Counted from the stretch's first letter, positions 39,396 through 50,587 are shown. The stretch: DNA of 64,000 nucleotides from Alnus glutinosa (GCF_958979055.1 NC_084890.1:558001-622000); one strand, 5' to 3'. Notes: a model not told the origin generated them from the letters alone. Made by a program: numbers and translations.

Positions 39396-40120
39396 TTTTG
39401 TGATGCTTATGAAAGTAGTCTGCTTCAGATAATATATTGACAAAAGGCAAAAGGCAATATGTGTTATTGCAAGCAGATCGAGCAGACTTTTCAAGTGTTC
39501 ACCCTCTCTCTCTCTCTCTCTGTTTATTTTGAAAGTGTGTGTGGGAGGAGAAGAGGGGTTAGAACGTTTAAGTAGCATGGGGATTCTGCAAATCTGATGT
39601 GGAATTGTTTAATGCAGGCTAGACATACGTCCTTTTGCTGACTCGGCATCTCACAAAATGCCCTCCATTTCCGTCTAAATGACTCGGATGCCGTACCCCA
39701 AATAGTGTTTACATTCAAAGAATGTGACAAATTGGTGAATTAGTATTTTGTCGTGTCATGGATTGAGGTAAAATTCATGTTTTATGTTTTGAATATTATT
39801 TGTGTTTTGAAGTGTTTGTTAAGCAATTAGTTTTGAAAACAAAAATAAAATATGTTTAACAAAAATAGGGCTAATACGAGGATTATTTGTTCAAACAGAT
39901 TTTTGGCATCCCGCCCTCCAAATTAGGAAAATGAGCCTAATATGAGTTCTCTCATATTTACTGCATGAATTTGCTAGCAATTCAGACAACAAATGTGAGA
40001 GCGCTCATATAATATTTCTTTGTCCGAACAGGTTTTGAGCATTCCGTTTATTGGCCTCATAGAAACTCTTTCATATTAACTGTTTGAATTATATAGCAAT
40101 TTAGAAAGCGAATTATTGGG
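39396..40120. other. HIPP promoter region with dispersed-repeat half-copies
   Basis: 39396-39600 should include the HIPP 5' UTR and core promoter, with a (CT)n-rich stretch near 39500-39522. 39880-40110 holds two direct half-copies of the arm family seen at 5.7 kb (CTCTCATATTTACTGCATGAATT and CTTTCATATTAACTGTTTGAATT type). Confidence 0.45.
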
Positions 40121-41770
40121 ATTCGAGATTAAGGTGTAATAACCTCTTATAAAGTACAAATTGTAGCAAAATCTGTGTGAGACCATAGTTTGTTGATTAA
40201 TGTGAACTGTTTGGTTAGCTTCATTGCCTACTTTAGGAGGTGATGATGGGATATTCACAAGAAAAGAATAAAAGGAGACAGAAAGTCCAAAAAGATCTTG
40301 ATAAGGTTAACTTTTACCGGATTAGTTTTATGAGACAAGGTGATGAAATCCTGGTTTGGTCCAAATTATAGAAATTATCTTAAAGAATTATGGACTCCAA
40401 ATTCTTTCTTTTGATCTACCGACCCAAAAATCTTTTTTTTTTTAATCATCACCAACATGTGCCAATACCCTTTTTTTTTGGGTAAGTACACGTGCCAGCA
40501 CCCATTGCCACAAAATGATTGATGGGTGTGTGGTGATTAGTTGTCCTAGATGCCAGATGCGTATGAAAATGATGTTATTGTGAACTCCGAAAATTAAAAG
40601 CCTTCACTATTAATGTTTGTGGTGTTCAGAGTTCGTCTGTGTACTTTCAATTGAATTTCTTTTAGAAAATAAATAAATAAATGCTTTCAATACTACAATT
40701 TTTGTTATAAAATCATTAAGCAATAAAGTTTGTTAGATAAATTTAATTATTTAATGACTAATTTAGTAAATGTCATAAACTATTACATCAATTTATAAAA
40801 AAAAATTAATAAAACCCATAATAATTTTAATATGACTAAACTAACATGTTGAACTGTCATATTTTCTATTATAATATAAATTAAATGATGAAATTTATTT
40901 TTTCTTATCGGTTTAAATTTGTAATGATTTAACGCATTTGAATCCACTCCTATTCAAATAAACTGGAGATGAGTAGGTTAATTCAAATGGAAGGGCAAAA
41001 TCGACCACAAAAAAGTAAAAAGATAATTTTGACCTTAATTTTAAACCAACGGTAGAAGATTCTTATCATGATTTAATATGATATTAGAATAAATATCCTG
41101 AATTCGTATCATATTTTTATTATTTATTTTAATTAAATATTTTACGTGTTAAATTGCATCGTATTAAGAATTTATTATTATTATTTTTATTAAATGAGCT
41201 GTAGTAGGTGGGAAAGAGCGGAAGAACCGAAAGACAATGAAATATGGGATGGATGGAGCCCACAGATTTGGATTCCAAGCCCAAAGTGATGATCAAGCGC
41301 AAGGGAACCCCACACGTATGGTCGGCCGGGGAAGGGTATCAAGGATCAGGTACCTATGGAAAAAGAAAAGCTGGAATAACAGTGGGACCCATATAGGATA
41401 ACCGTTCGTTGTATGACACGTGTGATGATAAGCATTATCGTCATCTAAGTCTCCATTGAAATGAAAGTGGTATGAGAAAGGGAGAGAAAGGAAAAGCTGA
41501 TTGGTCTCCAGTCTTACTTGTAAACAACTTGACGGCCACTCTCAAGAATCTCAACACTCAACGACTCAAACAAATGGATCTAAATTTCCTTCCAATTAGT
41601 TCCGCCAATTTCCTACTTACTCAGTATTTTTGCAACTAAAACTGTTGTGTTTTTTTTCTTAGTACCCCAAAAATACATGATTTTTTAATTAGAGTAATAT
41701 TATATATTATTATTTCAATATACTGACGTGATATTGTTAATTTATTATTAATTTTTTTTTAAAAAAAAAA
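40121..41770. other. Spacer, nothing recognised
   Basis: No exon or clear element boundary is visible. A 41.2-41.6 kb block is less AT-rich and contains CACGTG-like and ACACGTGT cores, but has no family-like reading frame. Confidence 0.35.
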
Positions 41771-41779
41771 ATTAACAAT

Positions 41780-41999
41780 GGTTGATTTCAATCTGTCAGT
41801 TTGGTCAGAATCTAGTTTGTCGAAATCTAACGACAGCAGCTGGATTCTGACAACAGCTTTTGAATTCCGGTTTTCGTCGTTAATGATTTTTTCGTACGAA
41901 CCAAACGTCGAAAAATATTTTCAAAGAAATTATTTTTTCTGAAAAATAATTTCGTTGAAATATTTTACGGCATAAATTATTTTACATCGAAACAAACGG
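41780..41999. mobile_element. Half-copy of the 48.4-kb fold-back family
   Basis: It ends ATTATTTTACATCGAAACAAACGGA, which matches the right terminus of the 48418-49388 element, and carries the same AAAATAATTTCG and GTCGAAAAAT motifs inside. No partner arm is present, so this is a truncated copy. A poly-T run follows immediately. Confidence 0.6.
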
Positions 42000-42252
42000 A
42001 TTTTTTTTTTTTTTTTTTGAAAACTTGCAAAGAAATATATATATTACTTTCATAGAACGGGAAATATTATATAACTACAAAAAGAAGCCGCTAACTTTCC
42101 ATGAGATCAAAAGCTGATTATGATGTAGTGAAAGCAAAAGCCATGACAAATTGACAACAAATTATCTCAATGATGGTGGTCCCCCCAAGGTGGGTAAAGA
42201 GGCCCCCAAAAAAGCGGGAAAAAAAAAGAAAAAAAAAAAGAAAAAAAAAAAA

Positions 42253-42882
42253 GATAATTGTACCATTAATCCCTGTAGTATGTTATAATTATTTTTCACT
42301 CCTTATGGTTTAAAAAGTTCATAAGAGGTCCTTGTAATTAATAATAATTACAAATCGATCCCTAGAGTCAAATTTTATTAAAAAATTTAACAGATTCTGT
42401 CAAATGTCATGTCAGCACCACGTGTCGCCAATAAGATGGCGACACGTGTCTACCTTAATAAAAATATATAAATTTATTAAAAAATAAATAAATATACTTT
42501 TCTTTTTTAAAAAAAAAAAAAAAAAGAAAAAAAGGGAAGGCAAGGGTGGCCGCGCGCCACCCCCGGCGGCCACCCCCAAAGGGGTGGCCCAACCACCCCT
42601 TGACTTCCCTTTTTTTTTTTTTTTTTTTTCTTTTTTTAAAAAAATAAGTTTTTTTTTTTAATAAATTTATATATTTTTATTAAGGTGGACACGTGTCGCC
42701 ATCTTATTGGCGACACGTGGTGCTGACGTGGTATTTGGCAGAATCTGTTAAAATTTTTAACGGAATTTGACTCCAGGGATCAATTTGTAATTATTACTAA
42801 CCACAAAAACCTCTCATGAACTTTTTAAACCATAGGGAGTAAATAATTATGGCATACCACATGAATCAATTGTGTAATTATC
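42253..42882. mobile_element. Fold-back element with GC-rich core (630 bp)
   Basis: The arms are about 220 bp each and inverted. The left contains ATAATTATTTTTCACTCCTTATGG, GACACGTGTC and AGATTCTGTCAAATG; the right, on the minus strand, matches throughout with about 10-15% differences by eye. The core at 42540-42600 is a run of (G)GGTGGCC/GGCCACCCC words that can fold on itself. The termini begin GATAATT. Both flanks are poly-A, so a target duplication cannot be read. No protein is encoded. Confidence 0.8.
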
Positions 42883-43596
42883 CAAAAAAAAAAAAAAAAG
42901 GTTGATATACGACCATACAGAAAGTGAATTAAATCCCTCCATCTACCTCTATATGCGGAGGGTCGTCTAGCCGACCAAACCCTACAAATTCAATATTATA
43001 GATTTGGAAGTGCATTTTTAGATAAAATCTTTGAAAGTGTATTTTTTTTTATAAAATAAAAAATAAAAAATAAAAAAATTGACGGTTTAAAAACGTAAAT
43101 AAAATCTACACTTTCAAATAGCAAGTAAAATTGTGTGATTTTAAAAATGTACTGTTTTAAAAGTTAAACTGTAAATTTTAAAATTCATACCGCGATTTTG
43201 CCCCAAAGAAAGCCAGGTGCCAAAGGTAAGCTCTATTCAACACATACTTATTTGTTTTTTTTTTTTTAAATTGTGTTTTTAAATCATATATTTTAAAATT
43301 ACTATTTTTTAAATTGCACAATTTAAAATTATAAACCCAAACGGACGCATATATGCCATACTTTTGAAGTCTAAGTTGTTCTTGGGACAAGAACATTCCA
43401 ATTCGAACATTTTACAAGTCTTATTTGCTTGCTTTTTAGGGCTGTCTTGAATTTGATCACACCTCTTTCACTTGTGAATTAAGTTGAAGTTGCTGTCACA
43501 ATACAAATATTTCCATTTCTCAGGAAATGTAATTACCATGAAATTTGAGGGAGAAAAAAGGACCAACAAAAAAAATTAAAAAAATAGCAATGCATC

Positions 43597-44167
43597 TGTT
43601 GATACGGTTTCTGATATGGTGTGAATCCGTACGTTCTTATAATGTTCTTCACGCTTATCAATAATTATGCAAAACAACATAAACTAATGGACCCTTTTGG
43701 GGGTCCTCTCCAATGCCTAAATTAGCTTATGTGAGAAAATAATACTCTGTGCATAAAAAATTAAGTCTTAGTTTATACCTTGGGTATGAGCCTATTTATA
43801 GGCAAAGAGGTGGAGTCAAACCTGAATTAAGATTCTTGCTTCTTGTTGATCTAGAACTGCTGTCAGAGTTCTAATTGGACTTTGATCCTTTATTAGACTT
43901 CTTATCTGATCTCTTATTGGACCATGAGTCCTATCCCAATTCCACTTGGAATAGGACTACTAATTAAACTATACTTGGACTAATTAGAAACCTATCCCAA
44001 TTTTCTTGGGGATAGGATCATGTATTGATCGGATTATGACTACTTACTTCAATTTAACTTGGAGTAGAGTCCAAATCCGAATTTATTGAGATAACTGATA
44101 CCTGATTTCTCTGAAGTAATTGCTAAATGTCTATCTGGATCTGGTTGAGTGGAATTTGTCCCCAACA
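43597..44167 (-). repeat. 3' LTR (minus-strand sense) of the gag-only element
   Basis: 571 bp, TG...CA on the minus strand. It includes about 30 bp near 43823-43860 that are absent from the other LTR. Confidence 0.85.
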
Positions 44168-44418
44168 GTTAGCCCCCAGTTCCTTTATCCGAAGCTTGCT
44201 TCAATAATGTGAATTCTATGTCTAAGGAAACCCGAGCTTTGTCTCCTTCTGAAAATTTGCTAACCTGCAAAACCTAAGGGTTAAATCTTACCCCCCCCCC
44301 CCAATTACCTTCTTGTTTTTTCTTAGGGTTTTCTCCCTATCTCTTAGAATGGCTAACTCCTAAAAACCTACAAAACCCGAGGGTTAAATTCGACCCCCCT
44401 AGCTCTCTTTCTTTCTTT

Positions 44419-45035
44419 CTCTCGGCAAGGACTAATCCAAGATGCTTTCTTGTTGCTCTCGGCAAGGACCGATCCGAGAGTTTTTCTTCTTACTCTCGGC
44501 TAGGACCGATCCGAGAGTTTTTCTTCTTACTCTCAACTAGGACTGATCTGAGAGGTTTTCTTCTTACTCTCAACTAGGACTGATCCAAGAGTTTTCTTCT
44601 TGCTCTCCGCTAGGACTGATCTGAGAGGTTTTCTTCTTACTCTCGACTAGGATTGATTTGAGAGTTTTCTTCTTGCTCTAGGCTAGGACTGATCCGAGAG
44701 GTTTTCTTCTTACTCTCGGCTAGGACTGACCCGAGAGTTTTCTTCTTGCTCTCGGCTAGGACTGATTCGAGAGGTTTCTTGTTACTCTCGGCTAGGACTG
44801 ATCCGAGAGTTTTCTTCTTACTCTCGGCTTGAACTGATCCGAGAGTTTTCCTCTTACTCTCGGCTAGGATTGATCTGAGAGGTTTTCTTCTTACTCTCGG
44901 CTGGGATTGATTCGAGAGGTTTCTTCTTGCTCTCGGCTAGGGCTGATCCAAGAGGTTTTGCCTTGCTCTCGGCTAGGATTGATCCGATAGGCTTTCTTCT
45001 TGCCCTTGGCTAGGATTGATCAGAGAGGCTTTTGT
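44419..45035 (-). repeat. Tandem array, 17 units of 36-37 bp, inside the gag-only element
   Basis: The consensus on the plus strand starts TCTCGGCTAGGACTGATCCG and ends GAGAG(G)TTTTCTTCTTRC. Units directly abut and have no spacers. Each unit carries a potential stem, CTCTCGG paired with CCGAGAG, around a short loop. It lies between the gag frame and the 3' LTR. No reading frame stays open through the array in a family-like way. Confidence 0.9.
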
Positions 45036-45236
45036 CTGCAAAAAAAGTGACATCAACGTGTTCCCAGTCCCTAGACCGAGAACACTCAGATGTTTAAGTC
45101 AGCTCTATTCTTTTATTTTGAAAATACTTATTCCCAAAATTTGGGGAACTTTCTTTCTTTTATTATAACTTATAACTAGTATGAGTTAAAAATAAAAGTC
45201 TAATTCTTTGCAAACATAAATGCTAAAAATAAAAGT

Positions 45237-46703
45237 CTAGCCTGAAATTTCCGAGAGTCCTTTCCACATGATCACGGGAAAATTATGTTGTTGCCTCGGT
45301 TCTCTACGTCGTGGGCTTCTGCTTCCTCGGTCCTTTCTTCTTTCAATGTTATCTCGGGGATCATTCTCCCAATGCCTCTCGTCTAGCTGAGGATGGTCTC
45401 GGGGATAGTAATCCCGTGGCTGTTGATCTCTGGGCTGATAGTCCCGATGATTCCGAGGTCTATTATTTCCTAGCTGGTTCCGCTGCTCTCCCAAGAACCG
45501 AACCAGCTTTCCATTCTTTATGAACTCTTCTATTAACAACCTTATGGTTACCCACTCGGTGTAATGACCTATTTGTTTATGAAAATCACAATACTTGCAT
45601 GTATTCCTGTAAGGAGGATTACCTGGTATCTTTTGTGGTTCCCAAAACGCCGGATCTCTTTTAATCTCCATAAGGACTTTTGATATCTCGACATTAAGAG
45701 GTGTAAAGTTGTAATCTTTGAACTTCTTTACCGGGCTCTACTCTTCCTTATCAGCTTTTCCGAACTCTTTCCTTTTCTTTTCTGAGGCTGTCTCCTGTGT
45801 TAGCCTAGAACTGGCCATAGCCTTTAGCGTCTATTCTTGATTGATGAATTCTTCTACCTTATCCATTAGGCCCTGCAAGGAACTCGGTTGCTTCCAGACC
45901 AACTTCTTCATCAAAGGCTCCTCGGGTGAAATTTCCTGATAAATGGTAGCAAAGATCATATCCTCGGTCGGATCTTCGACCGTAACCTTCTCTCTGTTGA
46001 ACTGAGCCATAAACTCCTTAAGACTCTCGTTGCTCTGCTAGTGCAATGATAGCAAATATCCCGAAGGCTTATTCTTTGTCCGGAAAGCTAGAAATTCCGT
46101 TAGGAATATTTTGGACAACTCCTTGAACTGATCAACAGAATTCGAGGGCAGCTTCCTGAATCAGTCTCGGGCATTCCCTGAAAGAGTAAGGGGGAAGGCT
46201 CGGCACGCTACTTCATCGGGTGTCCCATGAAGGTCTAGATGAGCTTGAAAATTCTCTAGGTGATCTAGAGGATCTTCGTCTCCAGCATAACTTAGAATTT
46301 AGGGTACCTTAAACTTATCGGGTAGTCGATAGTCTACTACTCGTCTGGTGAAGGGTGAGTCTACGGATCTGCTTTTGTCCTTCCTTTCCATCTCTATGTA
46401 TGTGCACCTTCTCTCCAAGTCGGCAATAACTCTGCTTAGATCTCCTTAGCGGTCATCCTCCCTTCGAGGATTAGTGTTGCTGTTACGATCTTCTTCCTCA
46501 TGCTCATCCCTGTTCATCTCAGGATTGGGTTGTCCTGACCTCCTGCGCAACAATTTTGCATTTAAGGCTTCAATCTAAGCTTCTAACGATGCTATGTGAT
46601 CCTGGTCTCCACCGTGTGGTGGAGGCTGTGGATTATTCTAAATAATCGGTTCCAGTGGGGCTCTGGGCTATCGGTTGGTCTGGCTTCCGGAACGTGTGTT
46701 CAT
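45237..46703 (-). pseudogene. Retrotransposon gag polyprotein, disrupted by stop codons
   Basis: From the ATG at 46701-46703 one frame of 489 codons can be followed to 45237. It has the Gypsy gag layout: a charged N-terminus, a capsid-like retrotrans_gag domain (for example AFPLTLSGNARD and LPSNSVDQFKELSKIF), then a basic Arg/Pro-rich tail with RDYQPRDQQPRDYYPRD. Nine in-frame stops interrupt it, and I see no frameshift. The zinc-knuckle-like CKYCDFHKQIGHYTEW motif has Trp where Cys or a related residue is usual. The copy cannot make a full Gag. The last 144 codons are free of stops. Confidence 0.85.
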
Positions 46704-46770
46704 CACTATGTTGGATCTTCTTTTTCTTTTATGAGGAACGAATAATCATTTCCCATAGATGGCGCCAAAC

Positions 46771-47398
46771 TGTTGGTACAGTTTTCGGTATGGTGTGAAT
46801 CTGCACGTTCTTCTAATGTTCTTCACGCTTCTCAATAATTCTGCAAAACAACAAAAACTAAGGGACCCTTTCGGGAGTCTTATCCGATACCTAAATTAGC
46901 TTTTGTGAGAAAATAATACTCTGTGCATAAAAAATTGAGTCTTAGCCCTTTCGGGAGTCTTATCCGATACCTAAATTAGCTTTTGTGAGAAAATAATACT
47001 CTGTGCATAAAAAATTGAGTCTTAGTTTATACCTGAGGTATGAGCCTATTTATAGGCAAAGAGGTGAAGTCAAACTTGAACTGCTGTCAGAATTTTAATT
47101 GGACTTTAATCCTTTATTAGACTTCTTATCTGATATCTTATTGGACCATGAGTCCTATCCCAATTCCACTTGGAATAGGACTACTGATCAAACTATACTT
47201 TGACTAATTAGAGTCATATCCTTATTCTCTTAGGGATATGATCACGTATTGATTAGGTTATGACTACTTACTTCAATTCAACTTGGAATAGAGTCCTAAT
47301 CCAAATTTACTGAGATAATTGATACCTAATTTCTCTAGAGTAGTTGCTAAATCTCTATCTCCTCCTTGGATCGGGTTGAGTGGAATTTGTCCCCAACA
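46771..47398 (-). repeat. 5' LTR (minus-strand sense) with an 80-bp internal duplication
   Basis: 628 bp. 46866-46945 is repeated immediately and almost perfectly at 46946-47025. The other LTR has a single copy, so the duplication arose after insertion, or the two LTRs were not templated equally. Confidence 0.85.
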
Positions 47399-47449
47399 AC
47401 ATTAATCACACGAATAGGCGTAGAAACAATGCTACAACACTCTTAGGGT

Positions 47450-47808
47450 TGTTAAGAGTTTTACATTATCAAGGTATATCTAGGTTGTAAGCTTTATAAG
47501 CTTTCAGCAAACCTCTTCCCTTAAAGTGTATTTTGTGAAAGAGTATGGCTCAATGAACTTTATCATGGTATCAAAGCCAAAGATCCTGAGTTCGAACCTT
47601 GACTCCGTCAGTTACCCCAATTTCAATTAAATATTTTACGTGTTAGGTCTCACTTATTAAAGAGAAGTCTGAGCCCACACGTAAGAAGGTGTGTTAAGAG
47701 TCTCACATTGATAATGTATACTTGGGTTGTGAGCTTTATAAGCCTTGAGCAAACCTTTTTCCCTTAAGATGCTTTTTGTGAAAGAGTATGAATCAATGGA
47801 CTTTATCA
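47450..47808 (+). mobile_element. TRIM: terminal-repeat retrotransposon in miniature
   Basis: The LTRs are 47450-47565 and 47692-47808 (116 and 117 bp). Both start TGTTAAGAGT and end ACTTTATCA. A primer site TGGTATCAAAGCC (initiator tRNA-Met type) follows the first LTR at 47566, and a purine-rich GTAAGAAGGTG precedes the second. The internal part is only about 126 bp and non-coding. The pentamer AGGGT flanks both sides (47445-47449 and 47809-47813) as a perfect target duplication. Confidence 0.9.
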
Positions 47809-47809
47809 A

Positions 47810-47988
47810 GGGTGTGTTTTAGATTGCGATTTCGTAGGAAAAATGTGCGATTTTAAACCAAATCGCAAAAAAAATCAATACTCTGAAAATTGTGTTTTAA
47901 AAAATTGCGATTTGAAAATACAAAAAATTACCTTTTAAAATCATAGGCAAAGTAATGTTTTTTTAAAAACACAAACCCAAACGAACCC
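47810..47988. mobile_element. Tourist/PIF-Harbinger-like MITE hit by the TRIM
   Basis: The terminal repeats are GGGTGTGTTTTAGATTGCG on the left and GGGTTCGTTTGGGTTTGTG on the minus strand of the right. The right end is followed by TTA (47989-47991). The left partner TTA is at 47443-47445, on the far side of the TRIM. A TTA duplication with GGGT termini points to PIF/Harbinger. The TRIM entered at the first bases of this MITE and duplicated AGGGT. Confidence 0.75.
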
Positions 47989-48417
47989 TTAATTTGTACA
48001 AGAAAAAGTTTATTAATAATACATCCATATGTACAACACATGTAGAAAGATCTATTAGAAATATAAAATCAAAACTTGTAGGCTTTAAGAACAATTCTTT
48101 ATGTTTTATATCTTTAATTTTTTTTCTTCTTTGAAATCCACACACTCGATACGTACAAGATTGAATTTATGTCTTAAATCTTGAAAAAAAAAAATAGAAT
48201 TTATGCATTGAATTTCTGCATATTATTTTTGAAGGAGGAGGTTGTAAAAAAATAAAAATTAAAAAACAATAATAATAATAATAATTACAAACATATGATT
48301 AACAAAGGACAGTTTTGACTAATTATGCTCATAAGTGCGGACGGATCCCTAATTGGCTAACCGAACTGCAACAAATTCGTCTAACTAATTGAGAGAGAAC
48401 TCCGATGAATTTCACTT

Positions 48418-49388
48418 ATGCTCCGTTTGTTTCGAAGTAAAATGATTTGTGGAAAATAATTTCGGCATTTTTCGGTATTTGGTAGAGGCGAAAATAATAG
48501 TCAACCGAAAAATGATTTCTGTTTGATAAAAAATGCTTCGTAAATTGAAAGCGTAAATCATTTTCCGAAGACGCCAGACGCATTCGACCCCCTTTTAAAC
48601 GACACAGTTGACCTTCACGTTCAAGCAGTCGACTATTACCAGAATCTTGCCAGTATCGAAATCCGACAACATCCAGTCAATGTCACCGGAATCCGGTCGG
48701 CCCAGATTCCGGCAACCAAACTTGACGTATTCCGGCCGACTAGCCGGATCTAGCCAGAACGCCGGCTGGCCGGCCAGATCTGGCCAGAACGGCCGGGTTC
48801 CAGCCGGCCGGATCTGGCCAGAAAATCCCGGCCAGAACGGCCGGATCCCTGCCGACTAGCCGGGATCTGGCCAGAATGGCCGTTTCCGGCCTACTGGCTG
48901 GATCCCAACGGTTCTGGTAGGATTCCGACTAGTGGGCCAGAGTTCGGCTGTTCTGTGCCGGATTCAGATAGTTTAGGCAGGAATCCGGCCAGTGGGCCGG
49001 AGTCCGGCTGTTCTGTGCCGGATTCCGATAGTTTTGACCGGAATCCGGCCAACCCAGATTCCGACGAAACTGTCCGGATTCCGGCATTTATCTCGGATTC
49101 TGGCTATAGTAGCCGGAATCCGGTAAAAATAATTGGAATTCTGTCGGTCAGTGACGAAATCTCGTCATCGGTGATTTTTATATTATTTTACATTAATATT
49201 TATATGTTTTGAGTAAAAATTGATTTTATAGGTTAATATGATTGAATAAAAATATAAAAAATAATTGTGATTTTCCGTAGGCGCCAAACACCGAAAAATG
49301 CTTTCGGCAAAAAATATTTTCTAGAAAAATTACTTCTCTAAAATCATTTTACGACAAAAACCATTTTACGTCGAAACAAACGGAGCAT
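48418..49388. mobile_element. Fold-back element with GC-rich core (971 bp)
   Basis: The termini are ATGCTCCGTTTGTTTCGAAG on the left and ATGCTCCGTTTGTTTCGACG on the minus strand of the right, 25 of 26 positions alike. The outer parts are AT-rich (GTAAAATGATTT, AAAATAATTTCGGC). The core at 48640-49130 consists of degenerate GGCCAGAACGGCCGGATC and ATTCCGGCCA words, repeated and self-complementary. A 9-bp target duplication is not convincing (ATTTCACTT against TATTCAAAT). The open frames in the core are by-products of the repeat. Confidence 0.8.
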
Positions 49389-50587
49389 TATTCAAATAAA
49401 TAAGTCCGACACCTCAAACTATCCAAATCAACTCTCCACTCATGAACTTCTTTGCCAACAAATAACAACAATAGAAAGAGAGAAATTTCAAAGAGCATCG
49501 AAAAGAAAATAAATTGTTTGAATAAGGAAAACTAAAAGAAAAAAAAGAAAAGAAAGAAAGGGAATTTCCCAGCAAAAGACAGATTTTTCCTATTCAAATT
49601 TGGGATGGGCCGATTAGGAGATCTTTAGTTGCATAACTTGCATTTAGAACTGACAATGGGCTCGACAACTCGTGGTGTTGGAACCAGGCCAGCACCATGT
49701 CTTTGCATCTATAGTTTTGTCCCCAGATTGTGATTGATTTTTAAAGCCCAGTCCCTGACCAAGGCTGATATAGTCGGACCCGGGCTCAGTCCAACCGCTT
49801 TTTATAAAATTCTTTTGTACGTTAGACTGAGCCCAGGCCCGACTAATTTTTTTTCTTTCTATAAAGCTTTTCTGTCTCCCTACCCTCTCCCACAACTATC
49901 GTCTTTCTCCCCCTCCTCTCTTCACCATATGCTAAGAAAGGAGTGCCAAAGTACGCAAGGGCGGAGGGAGGCGGTTGAGATGGGGCAAATGCTCCGTCTC
50001 AAACCTTAAGAAAACTTCTTACCTAAGTAGAAAATTCTCTGGATGTCCTAACTGCCCACCCTTAGCCACTATCAAGAGCAATTAGCACTCAATGGTGGCC
50101 ACGTTTAAAAATTAAAAAAAAAAAAAATCGTTTCTTTTTTAAAGAAAATAAAATTTTTGTAAGAAATTTCTGTATCAATTGAAAATTAAAAAAAAAAAAA
50201 AAAAAAAAAAATAGACATGATCGATTGAGTGAATTTGAGGGGTCGGGAGACTTTTGTCCTTCTGTCTTTTATTGCCACTAAAAAAGAAGGATAAGATAAG
50301 CGGATCAGGATGATAGCCGATAGGACACGTTTTACAAGTAAGGTCAATCATAGGTACGTGGAGGGTATGGTAGGCAGCGTGGGGAAGAGAGGCCTCTGTT
50401 ATGCTCTGTTCGTGGACGACGGAACAGAGGAAATGGTTTTGAATCGTACGTTGTAACTTGTAATTTATATTCACCCTGATTGAAAGTTGAAACCCATCAG
50501 ATTTGATGTCTCTCTTGCACACCAAAACAACGCTTTTCTTTGTCTCTGTGGTGTCCACCGAGGAGGACAGTCACAGGGGCCTGCTAT
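49389..50587. other. Spacer with repeat debris
   Basis: 49650-49860 contains GGGCTCAGTCC and GGGCCCGAC-like words seen in decayed plant elements. A poly-A tract spans 50187-50211. The frame at 50175-50558 (minus strand) has no family likeness. Confidence 0.35.

Larger units (their letters stand above)
43597..47398 (-). mobile_element. Gag-only LTR retrotransposon (TR-GAG-like, Ty3/Gypsy gag)
   Basis: The LTRs are 43597-44167 and 46771-47398, about 90% alike by eye apart from indels. On the minus strand they start TGTTGGGGACAAATTCC and end ...CAACA. The flanking pentamers are GCATC and ACATT, a possible target duplication altered by two transitions. Read on the minus strand, the 5' LTR is followed by a TGGCGCCATCTATGGG primer-site-like motif (46752-46767). 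Next come one long gag frame and a 36-37 bp tandem array, then a purine-rich ACTGGGGGCTAAC just before the 3' LTR. The internal region is only 2.6 kb and no protease, reverse transcriptase, RNase H or integrase is seen. It would need pol from another element. Confidence 0.85.

Noticed and set aside
44289..44302. Run of C residues as a functional tract
   Set aside because: It lies beside a similar, shorter C tract in the same retroelement; simple slippage is enough to explain it.
44419..45035. Regular 36-37 bp repeats that look like a CRISPR array
   Set aside because: Units abut with no unique spacers, the host is a plant, and the array lies inside an LTR element.
47566..47600. Possible tRNA relic (TGGTATCAAAGCC and GTTCGAACC)
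   Set aside because: The first motif is the retroelement primer site. The GTTCGA word lacks the paired stems of a tRNA arm.
48608..49212. Two plus-strand open frames rich in Gly, Pro, Ser and Asn
   Set aside because: They are translations of the degenerate GC-rich repeat core of the 48.4-kb fold-back element and are open by composition only.
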